In this document: positions 24,357 through 32,138 of the stretch, in pieces | Position numbering within the stretch: position 1 is the stretch's first letter | Layout: every line of letters starts with the position of its first letter | Origin: Stappia indica | GTDB taxonomy: Bacteria; Pseudomonadota; Alphaproteobacteria; Rhizobiales; Stappiaceae | DNA length: 64,000 bases | Reading direction: 5' to 3' | NCBI RefSeq assembly: GCF_001696535.1 | Contig: NZ_MBQE01000002.1 | Location: forward strand, 620,001-684,000 | Notes under the pieces: model-generated | The model's database searches: none | Told to the model about the DNA's origin: nothing | The model's input: only the letters and a program-made list of their open reading frames with translations | Made by a program: the position numbers and the translations under genes

Positions 24357-25295
24357 ATGGACATTCGTCACCTTCGCTACTTCATCGCCATTTCCGAGGC
24401 GCCGTCGCTCTCCGCGGCGGCGCAGGTCCTGGGCGTCGCCCAGCCGTCCCTGTCGCAATACGTCCAGCGCATGGAGCAGGAGCTCGGCGTGCAGCTGGTC
24501 GAGCGCTCGCCGCGCGGCACGGTGCTGACAGAGGAGGGGCACCTGCTGGTGCGCCATGCGCGCGAGATCTGCGCCAGCATGGAGCATTGCATCTCGGAGA
24601 TGCGCGACCTTGGCGGCGGCATTCGCGGCAAGGTCGGCTTCGGCATGCCGCCGTCGGTGTCGATGGTGATGTCGGTGCCGCTGGCCGAGACCGTGCGGGT
24701 GGAGCTGCCGGATGTGCGGCTGCGCGCCATCGAGGCGATGAGCGGCTACATCAAGAGCTGGATCGAGGACGAGACGGTCGATATCGGCTTCATCTACGAC
24801 CTGGAGAAGGTCGAGCATTTCCGCATCATCCACGTGCTGGACGAGCAGTTGTTCTTCTTCTCCGCGCCCGATACCTGGCCGCTCGACACCCCGCCCGGCG
24901 CGCCGGTGCCGATGCAGGCGCTGGAGAAGCTGGAGATGATCCTGCCCGGCGTCTCGCACGGGCTGCGCAAGACCATCGAGCGGCACGCGGCGGCCTGCGA
25001 CGTCAATCTCAACGTCGTCATCGAGATGGACGCGATGACCCAGATCAAGGAGCTGGTGGCGCGCGGCTCCGGCCACACGATCTTCGCCCCCGCCGCCGTC
25101 CACGATTTCGTCGCCCGGGGCGAGCTGCTCAAGGCGCCCATCGTCGAGCCGACGATCTCGCGCCCGGTCTATCTGGTCAGCAAACCCTCCCGCTCGACGA
25201 GCCGGGCCTGCCGCGCCGTCGAGCAGATCACGCTGGAGGTCGCGCGCGATCTCGTGCGCCGCGGCATCTGGGAAGGCAACCTGATCGAGAGCTAG
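24357..25295 (+). CDS. LysR family transcriptional regulator
   Basis: This 312-residue regulator starts 'MDIRHLRYFIAISEAPSLSA', has the winged-helix recognition stretch 'VAQPSLSQYVQRMEQELG' (residues 27-44) and a normal effector domain. It resembles the Nac/CynR-like branch that begins with M-D-I-R-H-L-R-Y-F. It is central in the block 11905-28674, so it is the most natural candidate to bind the GCTATTG-N7-CTAT motif present three times there. It shares a transcript with the alcohol dehydrogenase, 21 bases apart. Confidence 0.92.
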   Translation: MDIRHLRYFIAISEAPSLSAAAQVLGVAQPSLSQYVQRMEQELGVQLVERSPRGTVLTEEGHLLVRHAREICASMEHCISEMRDLGGGIRGKVGFGMPPSVSMVMSVPLAETVRVELPDVRLRAIEAMSGYIKSWIEDETVDIGFIYDLEKVEHFRIIHVLDEQLFFFSAPDTWPLDTPPGAPVPMQALEKLEMILPGVSHGLRKTIERHAAACDVNLNVVIEMDAMTQIKELVARGSGHTIFAPAAVHDFVARGELLKAPIVEPTISRPVYLVSKPSRSTSRACRAVEQITLEVARDLVRRGIWEGNLIES

Positions 25296-25313
25296 CCCTC
25301 GGTAAGGTTTCAA

Positions 25314-25353
25314 AACTCGCTCCGGCGTGCCAGACGGCCGCCGGGGGTGAGTT
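25314..25353. terminator. Possible bidirectional terminator hairpin
   Basis: Between the convergent LysR and hydratase-like genes, AACTC (25314-25318) pairs with GAGTT (25349-25353) and CCGGCG (25322-25327) with CGCCGG (25339-25344), giving an interrupted stem. No T-run follows, so its function as a terminator is uncertain. Confidence 0.3.
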
Positions 25354-25355
25354 GC

Positions 25356-26180
25356 CTAGGCTTTCGCCGTTGCCTGCATGGTGACGACCCCATCCTCGTC
25401 GCGCCGTACGCGCAGCTCCAGGGCGCCGTCCTCGCCCTCGCGCGCTTCGACGGTTACTGGCCGGTTGCAGGTCAGCGGCGACAGGCCGCGATAGGTGAAG
25501 GCGCCCGGCAACTTGCCGAGCAGCGAGGCGGCAAGGTTCTGCATCCAGATCGACTGCAGCGGCCCGTGCACCACCAGCCCGTCATAGCCTTCCACGCCGG
25601 TGGCGTAGGGGTGGTCGTAGTGGATGCGGTGGCCGTTGAAGGTCAGCGCCGAATAGCGGAACAGCAGCGTCGGCGTCGGCGTCACCTGCCAGCGCGCCAG
25701 CGCCTGCCAGTCCTCTCCCGGCTGCGGCGCGGTGGCCGTGCCCGGCTTGGGGTCTTCGCGATAGACGATGTCGTGGCGCTCCACGACATGGGCCTCGCCC
25801 GCCACCTCGTAGACATGGTCCAGCGTGACGAAACCGAGCGGCCCGCTGCGGCCCTGCTTGAAGGTCACGTCGCGGATCGTCGTCACGCGCGTCACCTCGT
25901 CGCCGGGCGAAAAGGCCTTGCGGTATTCCAGGTGGCCGCCCGCCCACATGCGCCGGGGCAGGGGCAGTGCCGGCAGGAAGATGCCGGTGCGCGGATGGCC
26001 GTCGCGGCCGAGATCCGCCGGCTCCACCACGTCGGGCGCCAGGCACCAGTGCACGCCGGCCGGCACGTCAGTCTGCCACAGCATGCCCGACAGGGTCGCC
26101 CGGTAGCGCTCCAGCAGCTCGCGGTCGAGCGCTTCGCTCACCCGCCGCTGCTTGCCGATCCAGTCCGCATAGTCGCTCAT
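25356..26180 (-). CDS. FAS1-like/MaoC-type acyl-CoA (de)hydratase, mesaconyl-C4-CoA hydratase-like
   Basis: This 274-residue protein matches the double-hotdog acyl dehydratases that include mesaconyl-C4-CoA hydratase. Typical stretches are 'TGIFLPALPLPRRMWAGGHL' near residue 85, 'GRSGPLGFVTLDHVYE' and 'LLFRYSALTFNGHRIHYD', the last carrying the catalytic Asp/His region of MaoC proteins, then 'GYDGLVVHGPLQSIWM'. It should hydrate a 2,3-unsaturated acyl-CoA. It is the last gene of the unit with an acyl-CoA dehydrogenase and a MmgE/PrpD protein, all joined by ATGA overlaps. With the CaiB-type transferase and CitE-like lyase it completes a set seen in mesaconate/citramalate metabolism. Confidence 0.83.
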   Translation of the reverse strand: MSDYADWIGKQRRVSEALDRELLERYRATLSGMLWQTDVPAGVHWCLAPDVVEPADLGRDGHPRTGIFLPALPLPRRMWAGGHLEYRKAFSPGDEVTRVTTIRDVTFKQGRSGPLGFVTLDHVYEVAGEAHVVERHDIVYREDPKPGTATAPQPGEDWQALARWQVTPTPTLLFRYSALTFNGHRIHYDHPYATGVEGYDGLVVHGPLQSIWMQNLAASLLGKLPGAFTYRGLSPLTCNRPVTVEAREGEDGALELRVRRDEDGVVTMQATAKA

Positions 26181-27496
26181 GCCCGTGCTCCCACCAGGGT
26201 GCCAAGGTCGGCGGCCGTAAGCCGGTCGAGCTTTTCGACCGCCTGCCGCAGCCGTTCGCCTTCCTCGCCGAGCAGCGCCTTTGCCTTGGCGGTGAGCCCG
26301 GCGGAAAGCTCCGCCTCGCCGAGCCGGCGGGCAAGATCGTGCGAGAAGGCGATGCTGCGCCCGTCCTTCAGCCGGAGCAGGCCCTTGGCCTGCATGTCGC
26401 TCAAGGCCGGGTCGCCGTCCACGGTGATGCGCGGGGCAAAGGCGGCAAGACCGGCGTCGGTCGCCAGCGCGTCGGTATAGGTGTCGTCGCGCGCGGTATC
26501 GCGGTCCTCCAGCACCATGCCGGCCAGCCAGTTGTAGCTGAACTTGACCTCCAGCCCGGTGCGCGGCGCTTTGATGTCGCAGACCGACAGCCAGCGCGGG
26601 TTGGTGTGCAGCACCATCGCCTCGACGTCATCGATGCCGACGCCGTCCTGCCCACGCACCGTGCGCAGCGCCTCGATCATCGCATGGGTGCCGTGGCAGC
26701 AGGCATGCAGCTTGTACTTGATGTCCTCGAACAGGAACGTCTCCGGCGGCGGCGACTGCCAGGCAGCGTCCGGATCGGGCTTGTCGGAATGGGTGGGGAT
26801 GAAGCCTTGCGTGTTCATCAACCCGTCGTCGGCGGAGGTGAAGCCGAGGGCCGCGAGCCTTGCGCATTCCACGCCATTGGCGGCGGCGATGCCCGCATTG
26901 TACGGCTTGCCCATCGTGCCGAACTGCGACTTGAGGCCGGAGGCGCGGGTAGCGCACAGGCCGATGGCGACGCGCATCTGGTCGCGGGTCAGGCCGAAGA
27001 GTCGCCCGGCGGCGATCGCCGCGCCGAAGGCACCGGCCGTCGCCGTCTGGTGGAAGCCGCGATTGTAGTGGACGGACCCCAGCGCCATGCCGATGCGCAC
27101 CGAGGCTTCCGCGCCGACGAGGAAGGCCTCGACCACGGCGCGGGCGCTGGCGCCGACCGTCTCGCCGGCGGCAAGCGCGGCCGGATAGATGCCGACGGAG
27201 GTGTGGCCGATATGGCCGAAATGGGTGTCGTCGTAGTCGAGCGCGTGGCTCGTTGCGCCGTTGACCAGCGCGGCCATGCGCGCCGGGGCGGGCGCACCGC
27301 CGAAGACCGAGGCCGTGCCGCGGCCGCCTTCCTCGTCCGCAAGCTGGCGCAGCTTGCCCGCCAGCGGCTCATCGATGCCGGCCCGCCCGCAGACCAGCCA
27401 GTCGAACAGCGAGAAGCGGGCCATGGCGAGCGCCGGAGCCGGCAACTCGCCGGCGGGCATCATGGCAAGGTCGAGGATGCGGTCGATCAGCGTCAT
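26177..27496 (-). CDS. MmgE/PrpD family protein
   Basis: This 439-residue protein belongs to the family of 2-methylcitrate dehydratase, iminodisuccinate epimerase and cis-aconitate decarboxylase. Visible hallmarks are 'NGATSHALDYDDTHFGHIGHTS' (quoted in part: N-G-A-T-S-H-A-L-D-Y-D-D), 'GFHQTATAGAFGAAIAAG', 'KPYNAGIAAANGVECARLA' and 'KLHACCHGTHAMIEALR'. It is cytoplasmic. ATGA overlaps couple it to the genes on both sides. The family is catalytically diverse, so dehydration, epimerisation or decarboxylation of a branched di- or tricarboxylate are all possible; the neighbours fit a C5-C7 branched acid. Confidence 0.9.
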   Translation of the reverse strand: MTLIDRILDLAMMPAGELPAPALAMARFSLFDWLVCGRAGIDEPLAGKLRQLADEEGGRGTASVFGGAPAPARMAALVNGATSHALDYDDTHFGHIGHTSVGIYPAALAAGETVGASARAVVEAFLVGAEASVRIGMALGSVHYNRGFHQTATAGAFGAAIAAGRLFGLTRDQMRVAIGLCATRASGLKSQFGTMGKPYNAGIAAANGVECARLAALGFTSADDGLMNTQGFIPTHSDKPDPDAAWQSPPPETFLFEDIKYKLHACCHGTHAMIEALRTVRGQDGVGIDDVEAMVLHTNPRWLSVCDIKAPRTGLEVKFSYNWLAGMVLEDRDTARDDTYTDALATDAGLAAFAPRITVDGDPALSDMQAKGLLRLKDGRSIAFSHDLARRLGEAELSAGLTAKAKALLGEEGERLRQAVEKLDRLTAADLGTLVGARA

Positions 27497-28674
27497 GCCT
27501 TGGGGGCCCCGTAGGATTTCGGCAGGCCGAGCACCTGCTCGGCAATGAAGCACAGGATCAGGTTGGTGGAGATCGGCGCCACCTGGTACAGCCGCGCCTC
27601 GCGGAATTTGCGCTCCACGTCGTATTCCTCGGCGAAGCCGAAGCCGCCATGGGTCTGCAGGCATGCCTCGGCCGCTTCCCAGCTGGCGTCGGCGGCCAGC
27701 ATCTTGGCGCTGTTGGCCTCCACGCCCGGATTGTGGCCGGCATCGTACATGGCGGCGGCGCGGTAGACGATGGCCTCGGCCGCCATCATGTGCGCATAGG
27801 CGCGGGCGAGGGGGAACTGCACGCCCTGGTTCTGGCCGATCGGGGCGCCGAAGATCACCCGCTCCTTGGCGTAATTGGAGCCCTTCTCGATGAACCACTT
27901 GGCATCGCCGATGCACTCGGCGGCGATCAGGATGCGCTCGGAATTCATGCCCGACAGGATGTAGCGGAAGCCCTTGCCTTCCTCGCCGATCAGGCTGGAG
28001 GCGGGGATGCGCGCGTTGTCGAAGAAGATCTCCGTCGTCGCGTGGTTGATCATCGTGCGGATCGGGCGGATCTCGACGCCGTTGCCCTTGAGCTCGCGCA
28101 GGTCGATGAGGAACACCGACAGGCCGTCGGTCTTCGACTTCACCTGGTCGCGCGGCGTCGTGCGGGCCAGCAGCACCATCAGGTCGGAGTGCTCGGCGCG
28201 GGAGATCCAGATCTTCTGGCCGTTGACGATGTAGTCGTCGCCGTCGCGCCGCGCGGTGGTCTTCAGCGCCAGCGTGTCGGTGCCGCTGGTCGGCTCGGTC
28301 ACGCCGAAGGCCTGCAGGCGCAGCGTGCCGTCGGCGATGCCGGGCAGGTATTGCTGCTTCTGCTCAGGGCTGCCGTGCCGCAGCACCGTGCCCATCGTGT
28401 ACATCTGCGCGTGGCAGGCGGCGGCGTTGCAGCCGTTGCGGTGGATCTCTTCCAGGATCACGGCGGAAGCCGACAGGTTCAGGCCCGACCCGCCGTATTC
28501 CTCCGGGATCATCGCGGCGAGATAGCCTTCGCGGATCAGGGCGTCGACGAAGTCCTTGGGATAGGCGCGGCGCGCGTCGAGGTCGCGCCAGTACTCGCCG
28601 GGGAACTCGGCGCAGACCTTGGCGACACCGTCGCGAATGGCACTGTATTCGGCTGTCGGATCGAAGGCGTTCAT
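27493..28674 (-). CDS. Acyl-CoA dehydrogenase family protein
   Basis: This 393-residue FAD enzyme introduces a double bond next to the thioester. Family stretches are 'IPEEYGGSGLNLSASAVILE' near residue 55, 'AFGVTEPTSGTDTLALKTTA' (FAD-contacting), 'YIVNGQKIWISRA' and the C-terminal 'LQTHGGFGFAEEYDVERKFR'. The ATG at 28674 follows AGGGAAAA and gives the family N-terminus. It is the first gene of the three-gene unit with MmgE/PrpD and hydratase-like genes. A substituted succinyl-CoA or another branched acyl-CoA is a reasonable guess for the substrate, given those neighbours. Confidence 0.93.
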   Translation of the reverse strand: MNAFDPTAEYSAIRDGVAKVCAEFPGEYWRDLDARRAYPKDFVDALIREGYLAAMIPEEYGGSGLNLSASAVILEEIHRNGCNAAACHAQMYTMGTVLRHGSPEQKQQYLPGIADGTLRLQAFGVTEPTSGTDTLALKTTARRDGDDYIVNGQKIWISRAEHSDLMVLLARTTPRDQVKSKTDGLSVFLIDLRELKGNGVEIRPIRTMINHATTEIFFDNARIPASSLIGEEGKGFRYILSGMNSERILIAAECIGDAKWFIEKGSNYAKERVIFGAPIGQNQGVQFPLARAYAHMMAAEAIVYRAAAMYDAGHNPGVEANSAKMLAADASWEAAEACLQTHGGFGFAEEYDVERKFREARLYQVAPISTNLILCFIAEQVLGLPKSYGAPKA

Positions 28675-28922
28675 GGTTTTCCCTGAGAACTCGAGCGGGC
28701 CGCGGCACGCGGGCCGGTCCCTGAAATTGGCTGGCCGCAAAATCGCAGGTCCGGCGCCCGGCTGGAAATATCTTTGCATGCACGGAGCTATTGTGCAGCC
28801 CTATAGCCCGTGCGGCGCCGTGGCGGCCGGGGCATGGGGATGGACGCCTGCCATCCGCCGGTCATGTCGCGGGCGCGGCGGGGTTTTTCGCCGCGCCTGC
28901 GGATCGGGCGGAGCCGGTCCGG
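28675..28922 (-). promoter_or_regulatory. Promoter region of the acyl-CoA dehydrogenase operon
   Basis: The spacer upstream of the operon contains GCTATTG-N7-CTATA at 28787-28805, the third copy of the motif seen at 13816 and 23020. It lies 113 bases from the start codon. The distal end, beside the ABC ATPase gene, holds a hairpin at 28872-28897. Confidence 0.5.
28872..28897 (-). terminator. Hairpin downstream of the Afu/Fbp-type ABC operon
   Basis: GGCGCGGCG (28872-28880) and CGCCGCGCC (28889-28897) form a 9-bp perfect stem with an 8-base loop containing five T. It sits 25 bases past the stop of the ATPase gene. There is no T-run after it on the minus strand, so it may end transcription only partly. 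Confidence 0.45.
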
Positions 28923-29984
28923 CTATTGCGGAATGACCGCGATGCCGTGCCCCTTGGGCAGCAGGCGCACCGCGGCGCCCACCCCGACCTCGTCGCCATC
29001 GGCAGGGGCGGTGATGAAGAGCTCGCCGAGCGGCGTCTCGATCTCGTATTCCATGTGCTTGCCGAGATAGCTTGCGGTCCGGACCGTTCCGGTCAGCCCG
29101 CCGGCATCGCCCGCCTCGAGCGGTGCCAGGCGCAGCGCGTCGGGCCGCACGGCGATCTTCACCGGGCCGGGTGTGAGCCCGCGCGCGGGCGCCTCGACGC
29201 TGGCGCCGGCAAGGTCGAGCACCGCCGTCTCGCCGGCAACGCTGGCGATGGTGCCGTCGACGACATTGGCATCGCCGATGAAGTCGGCGACGAAGAGGTT
29301 CGCCGGGGCGTTCCACAGATCGCGCGGGCTCGCCTTCTGGGCGATGCGGGCATTGGACATGACGATGACCTCGTCGGAGACGGCCAGCGCCTCCTCCTGG
29401 TCGTGGGTGACATAGACCACCGTCAGGCCGAGATCCTTCTGCAGCGCGCGGATGTCTTCGCGCACCTTTCGGCGCAGCCGCGCATCGAGGTTCGACAGCG
29501 GTTCGTCGAACAGCAGGATCGAGGGCTCGAGCACCAGCGCGCGGGCGACGGCGACGCGCTGCTGCTGACCGCCGGACAGTTCCGACGGCAGCCGGCTCTC
29601 GAAGCCGGACAGGCCGAGCAGGCCCAGCTTCTCGCGCGCCATCTCGGCCGCCTGCGCCTTGCCGATGCCGGACGAGCGCGGCCCGTACATGACATTGTCC
29701 AGCACGTTCATATGCGGGAACAGCGCATAGGACTGGAACACCATGGTGACGTCGCGCTCGGCCGCCGACAGGTGCGTCACGTCCTTGCCGTCGATCAGGA
29801 TCTTCCCCTCGCTCGCCAGCTCCAGCCCGGCGATCATGCGCAAGGTGGTGGTCTTGCCGCAGCCGGAGGGGCCGAGCAGCGTGGTCAGCGATCCGGCCTC
29901 GCAGCGGAACGAGACGTCGTCGACGGCGGTCACCGCGCCGTAGCGCTTGGTGACGCCGATGAAGTCGAGGCTTGCCGGTCCCAT
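28923..29984 (-). CDS. ABC transporter ATP-binding protein (FbpC/AfuC/PotA class)
   Basis: This 353-residue ATPase has Walker A 'GPSGCGKTTT' near residue 40, signature 'LSGGQQQRVAVARAL', Walker B 'ILLFDEPLSNLDA' and H-loop 'YVTHDQEEAL', followed by a C-terminal TOBE-type regulatory domain from about residue 240. It energises the double permease, whose stop it overlaps by one base (TGATG). The class transports ferric ion, spermidine, sugar phosphates or similar; which one depends on the binding protein, here suggestive of a phosphorylated sugar. Confidence 0.93.
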   Translation of the reverse strand: MGPASLDFIGVTKRYGAVTAVDDVSFRCEAGSLTTLLGPSGCGKTTTLRMIAGLELASEGKILIDGKDVTHLSAAERDVTMVFQSYALFPHMNVLDNVMYGPRSSGIGKAQAAEMAREKLGLLGLSGFESRLPSELSGGQQQRVAVARALVLEPSILLFDEPLSNLDARLRRKVREDIRALQKDLGLTVVYVTHDQEEALAVSDEVIVMSNARIAQKASPRDLWNAPANLFVADFIGDANVVDGTIASVAGETAVLDLAGASVEAPARGLTPGPVKIAVRPDALRLAPLEAGDAGGLTGTVRTASYLGKHMEYEIETPLGELFITAPADGDEVGVGAAVRLLPKGHGIAVIPQ

Positions 29985-32104
29985 CAGTGTCCCCCTGCGG
30001 CGATGGATTCGCTGCCGCGCCGGCCCAGCCGTGCCTCGCCGACGAGGAGACGGATGGCCGCGATGGCGGCGATCATGAAGACGATCATGAAGGCGCAGTA
30101 GGAGATGGCGAGCGAGTACTCGCCGGCCTCCACCCGGCCGACGATATAGGCGGTCGCCATGTTGTAGCGCGCCGTGACGAGGAAGATGATCGCCGAGACC
30201 GCCGTCATCGCATGGACGAAGGAGAAGATCAGCGTCGCGACGATGGCCGGCTTCATCAGGGGCAGCACCACGGTCATCAGCGTGCGCCCCGTGCTGGCGC
30301 GCAGGGTGGCCGAGGCCTCGTCGAGCGAGGGATCGATCTGCGACAGCGCGGCGATGCCCGCCCGCACGCCGACCGGCATGTTGCGGAAGACGAAGCAGGC
30401 GATGAGGATGAAGCCGGTGCCGGTGATCTCCACCGGCGGCACGTTGAAGGCGAGGATATAGGCGACGCCGATCACCGTGCCGGGAATGGCGAAGGACAGC
30501 ATGGTCAGGAATTCCAGCGACCTGCGGCCGCGGAACTTCTGGCGCGCCAGAACATAGGCGGTCAGGAGGCCGATGATCGCCGTCAGCGGGGCGGCGGCCG
30601 CCGAGACCAGCACCGTGGTCCAGAAGCTGTCCCAGGCCGAGCCTGCCCAGAACAGGCCGTTGTCGGTCCATTCCACCAGGAAGCCGGTGCGCAGGTGATC
30701 GAGCGTCGGCGTCATGTCGAAGCGGCCGATATCCTTCACGAAGCCGCCGATCAGCACGATCGAGTAGACCGCGATGGTCAGACCGATCCACGGAATGATG
30801 ATGCTCCACAGGCCGGCGGGCAGACCCTTGGGCAGGGCGGCCGGCACGCCGCTGTCGCCCTTGCCCGATACGGTGACGAAGGAGGCGTTGGCGAGCAGGC
30901 GCATCTGCACCAGGAAGGCGGCGAGGGTGAAGGCGAGCAGCACCATGGCCAGCACCGCGGCGCGGCCCGGCTCGTGCTGGGCGCCGACGACGGCGAAGAA
31001 GATCTTGGTCGACAGCACCTCGAAATTGCCGCCGAGCACGAGCGGGTTGCCGAAGTCGGCAAGGCTCTCGACGAAGGCGAGCAGATAGGTGTTGGCGATG
31101 GCCGGCAGCAGCAGCGGCAGCGTCACGGTCAGGAGAATGCGGGTGCGGGTGGCGCGCAGGGTTTGCGCGGCCTCTTCCAGCGTCGGCGACAGGGCCTTCA
31201 GCGAGCCGACCAGGATCAGGAAGGACAGCGGCACCTGCGACAGGACCTGCGCCAGCAACACGCCGGGCAGGCCGTAGAGCCAGCGCGAGCGGGGGATGCC
31301 GAACCAGTCCCACAGGGCGGTGGTGATGAGGCCGGTGCGCCCGAACAGCACGATCAGCGCAAGGCCGATGACGAAGGGCGGCGTGATGATCGGCAGGATG
31401 GCGAGCGCGTCGAAGGCGCGCGGGAAGCGCACATTGGTGCGCACCGCGATCAGGGCAAGGCCGAGCGCCAGCGTCGTGGAGAAGAAGGCGGCGAGAACGC
31501 CGAGAATGACGGTGTTGGGCGCGACGCCGCAGCGGGCCGTCGACCACAGGCAGGCGAGCGACCAGATGTCGCCCTGCAGCAGCCGGTCGAGGAAGACGGC
31601 GGCGCGCGCCTCGCTCTCCCCGTGGAAGGCCTCGGACAGCATCCGCAGCACCGGCCAGAACACGAACATCACCACCAGCGCGCCGATGGTGATCACGCTG
31701 ACCGAGACGAAGCGGTCGTTCCTGAAGGCGCCGAAGCGGGCGATGGCGCCGGCAATGAGCGCGACCAGGGCGAGGGCGAGAATGCCCGCGCCCGGGCCGA
31801 TGGCGCGGCCGACCTCGGTTCCGGCGAAGCCGATCCCGGTGGCCAAGGCCGGGAAGAAGCCGGCGAGGATCATCGCGAGGAGCGCCAGCGTGCCGCCGAT
31901 CGCCCCTGCAAGGGCGCTTGCGCGCTGGGCCCCGGCAAGGCTCGCGCCGGCCGCAAGGACCAGCGCCAGACAGCCGAGCGCAGGCGCCACATGGCCGGAG
32001 GCAAGCGCTCCGGCCAGGCGGGTTCCGTCGTCGGCATGGTAGGCCAGCACCGCCGGGCCGATCAGCCCGGCAGCGGCCAGGATCACCGGAAAACGGTCGA
32101 TCAT
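29984..32104 (-). CDS. ABC transporter permease, two fused permease domains (FbpB/AfuB class)
   Basis: This 706-residue membrane protein contains two binding-protein-dependent permease modules. The first has 'LSQVPLSFLILVGSLKALSP' about mid-protein and the second 'ACFVFRNMPVGVRAGIAALS', each with the E-A-A-type ATPase contact that follows. An additional hydrophobic N-terminal stretch of about 130 residues, before the first module, makes it longer than typical 550-600-residue FbpB proteins. The start is uncertain: ATG 32104 lacks a clear Shine-Dalgarno; the frame is open back to the binding-protein stop at 32139. It lies in an operon with the phosphatase, binding-protein and ATPase genes. Confidence 0.9.
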   Translation of the reverse strand: MIDRFPVILAAAGLIGPAVLAYHADDGTRLAGALASGHVAPALGCLALVLAAGASLAGAQRASALAGAIGGTLALLAMILAGFFPALATGIGFAGTEVGRAIGPGAGILALALVALIAGAIARFGAFRNDRFVSVSVITIGALVVMFVFWPVLRMLSEAFHGESEARAAVFLDRLLQGDIWSLACLWSTARCGVAPNTVILGVLAAFFSTTLALGLALIAVRTNVRFPRAFDALAILPIITPPFVIGLALIVLFGRTGLITTALWDWFGIPRSRWLYGLPGVLLAQVLSQVPLSFLILVGSLKALSPTLEEAAQTLRATRTRILLTVTLPLLLPAIANTYLLAFVESLADFGNPLVLGGNFEVLSTKIFFAVVGAQHEPGRAAVLAMVLLAFTLAAFLVQMRLLANASFVTVSGKGDSGVPAALPKGLPAGLWSIIIPWIGLTIAVYSIVLIGGFVKDIGRFDMTPTLDHLRTGFLVEWTDNGLFWAGSAWDSFWTTVLVSAAAAPLTAIIGLLTAYVLARQKFRGRRSLEFLTMLSFAIPGTVIGVAYILAFNVPPVEITGTGFILIACFVFRNMPVGVRAGIAALSQIDPSLDEASATLRASTGRTLMTVVLPLMKPAIVATLIFSFVHAMTAVSAIIFLVTARYNMATAYIVGRVEAGEYSLAISYCAFMIVFMIAAIAAIRLLVGEARLGRRGSESIAAGGH

Positions 32105-32138
32105 CGCGATGCTGTCGCGGTCGGGGACGGTGCGCGCC

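Noticed and set aside
28923-31547. A long minus-strand open frame running into the ABC ATPase
   Set aside because: The N-terminal 520 codons overlap the permease gene out of frame and look random; the ATPase proper starts at 29984.
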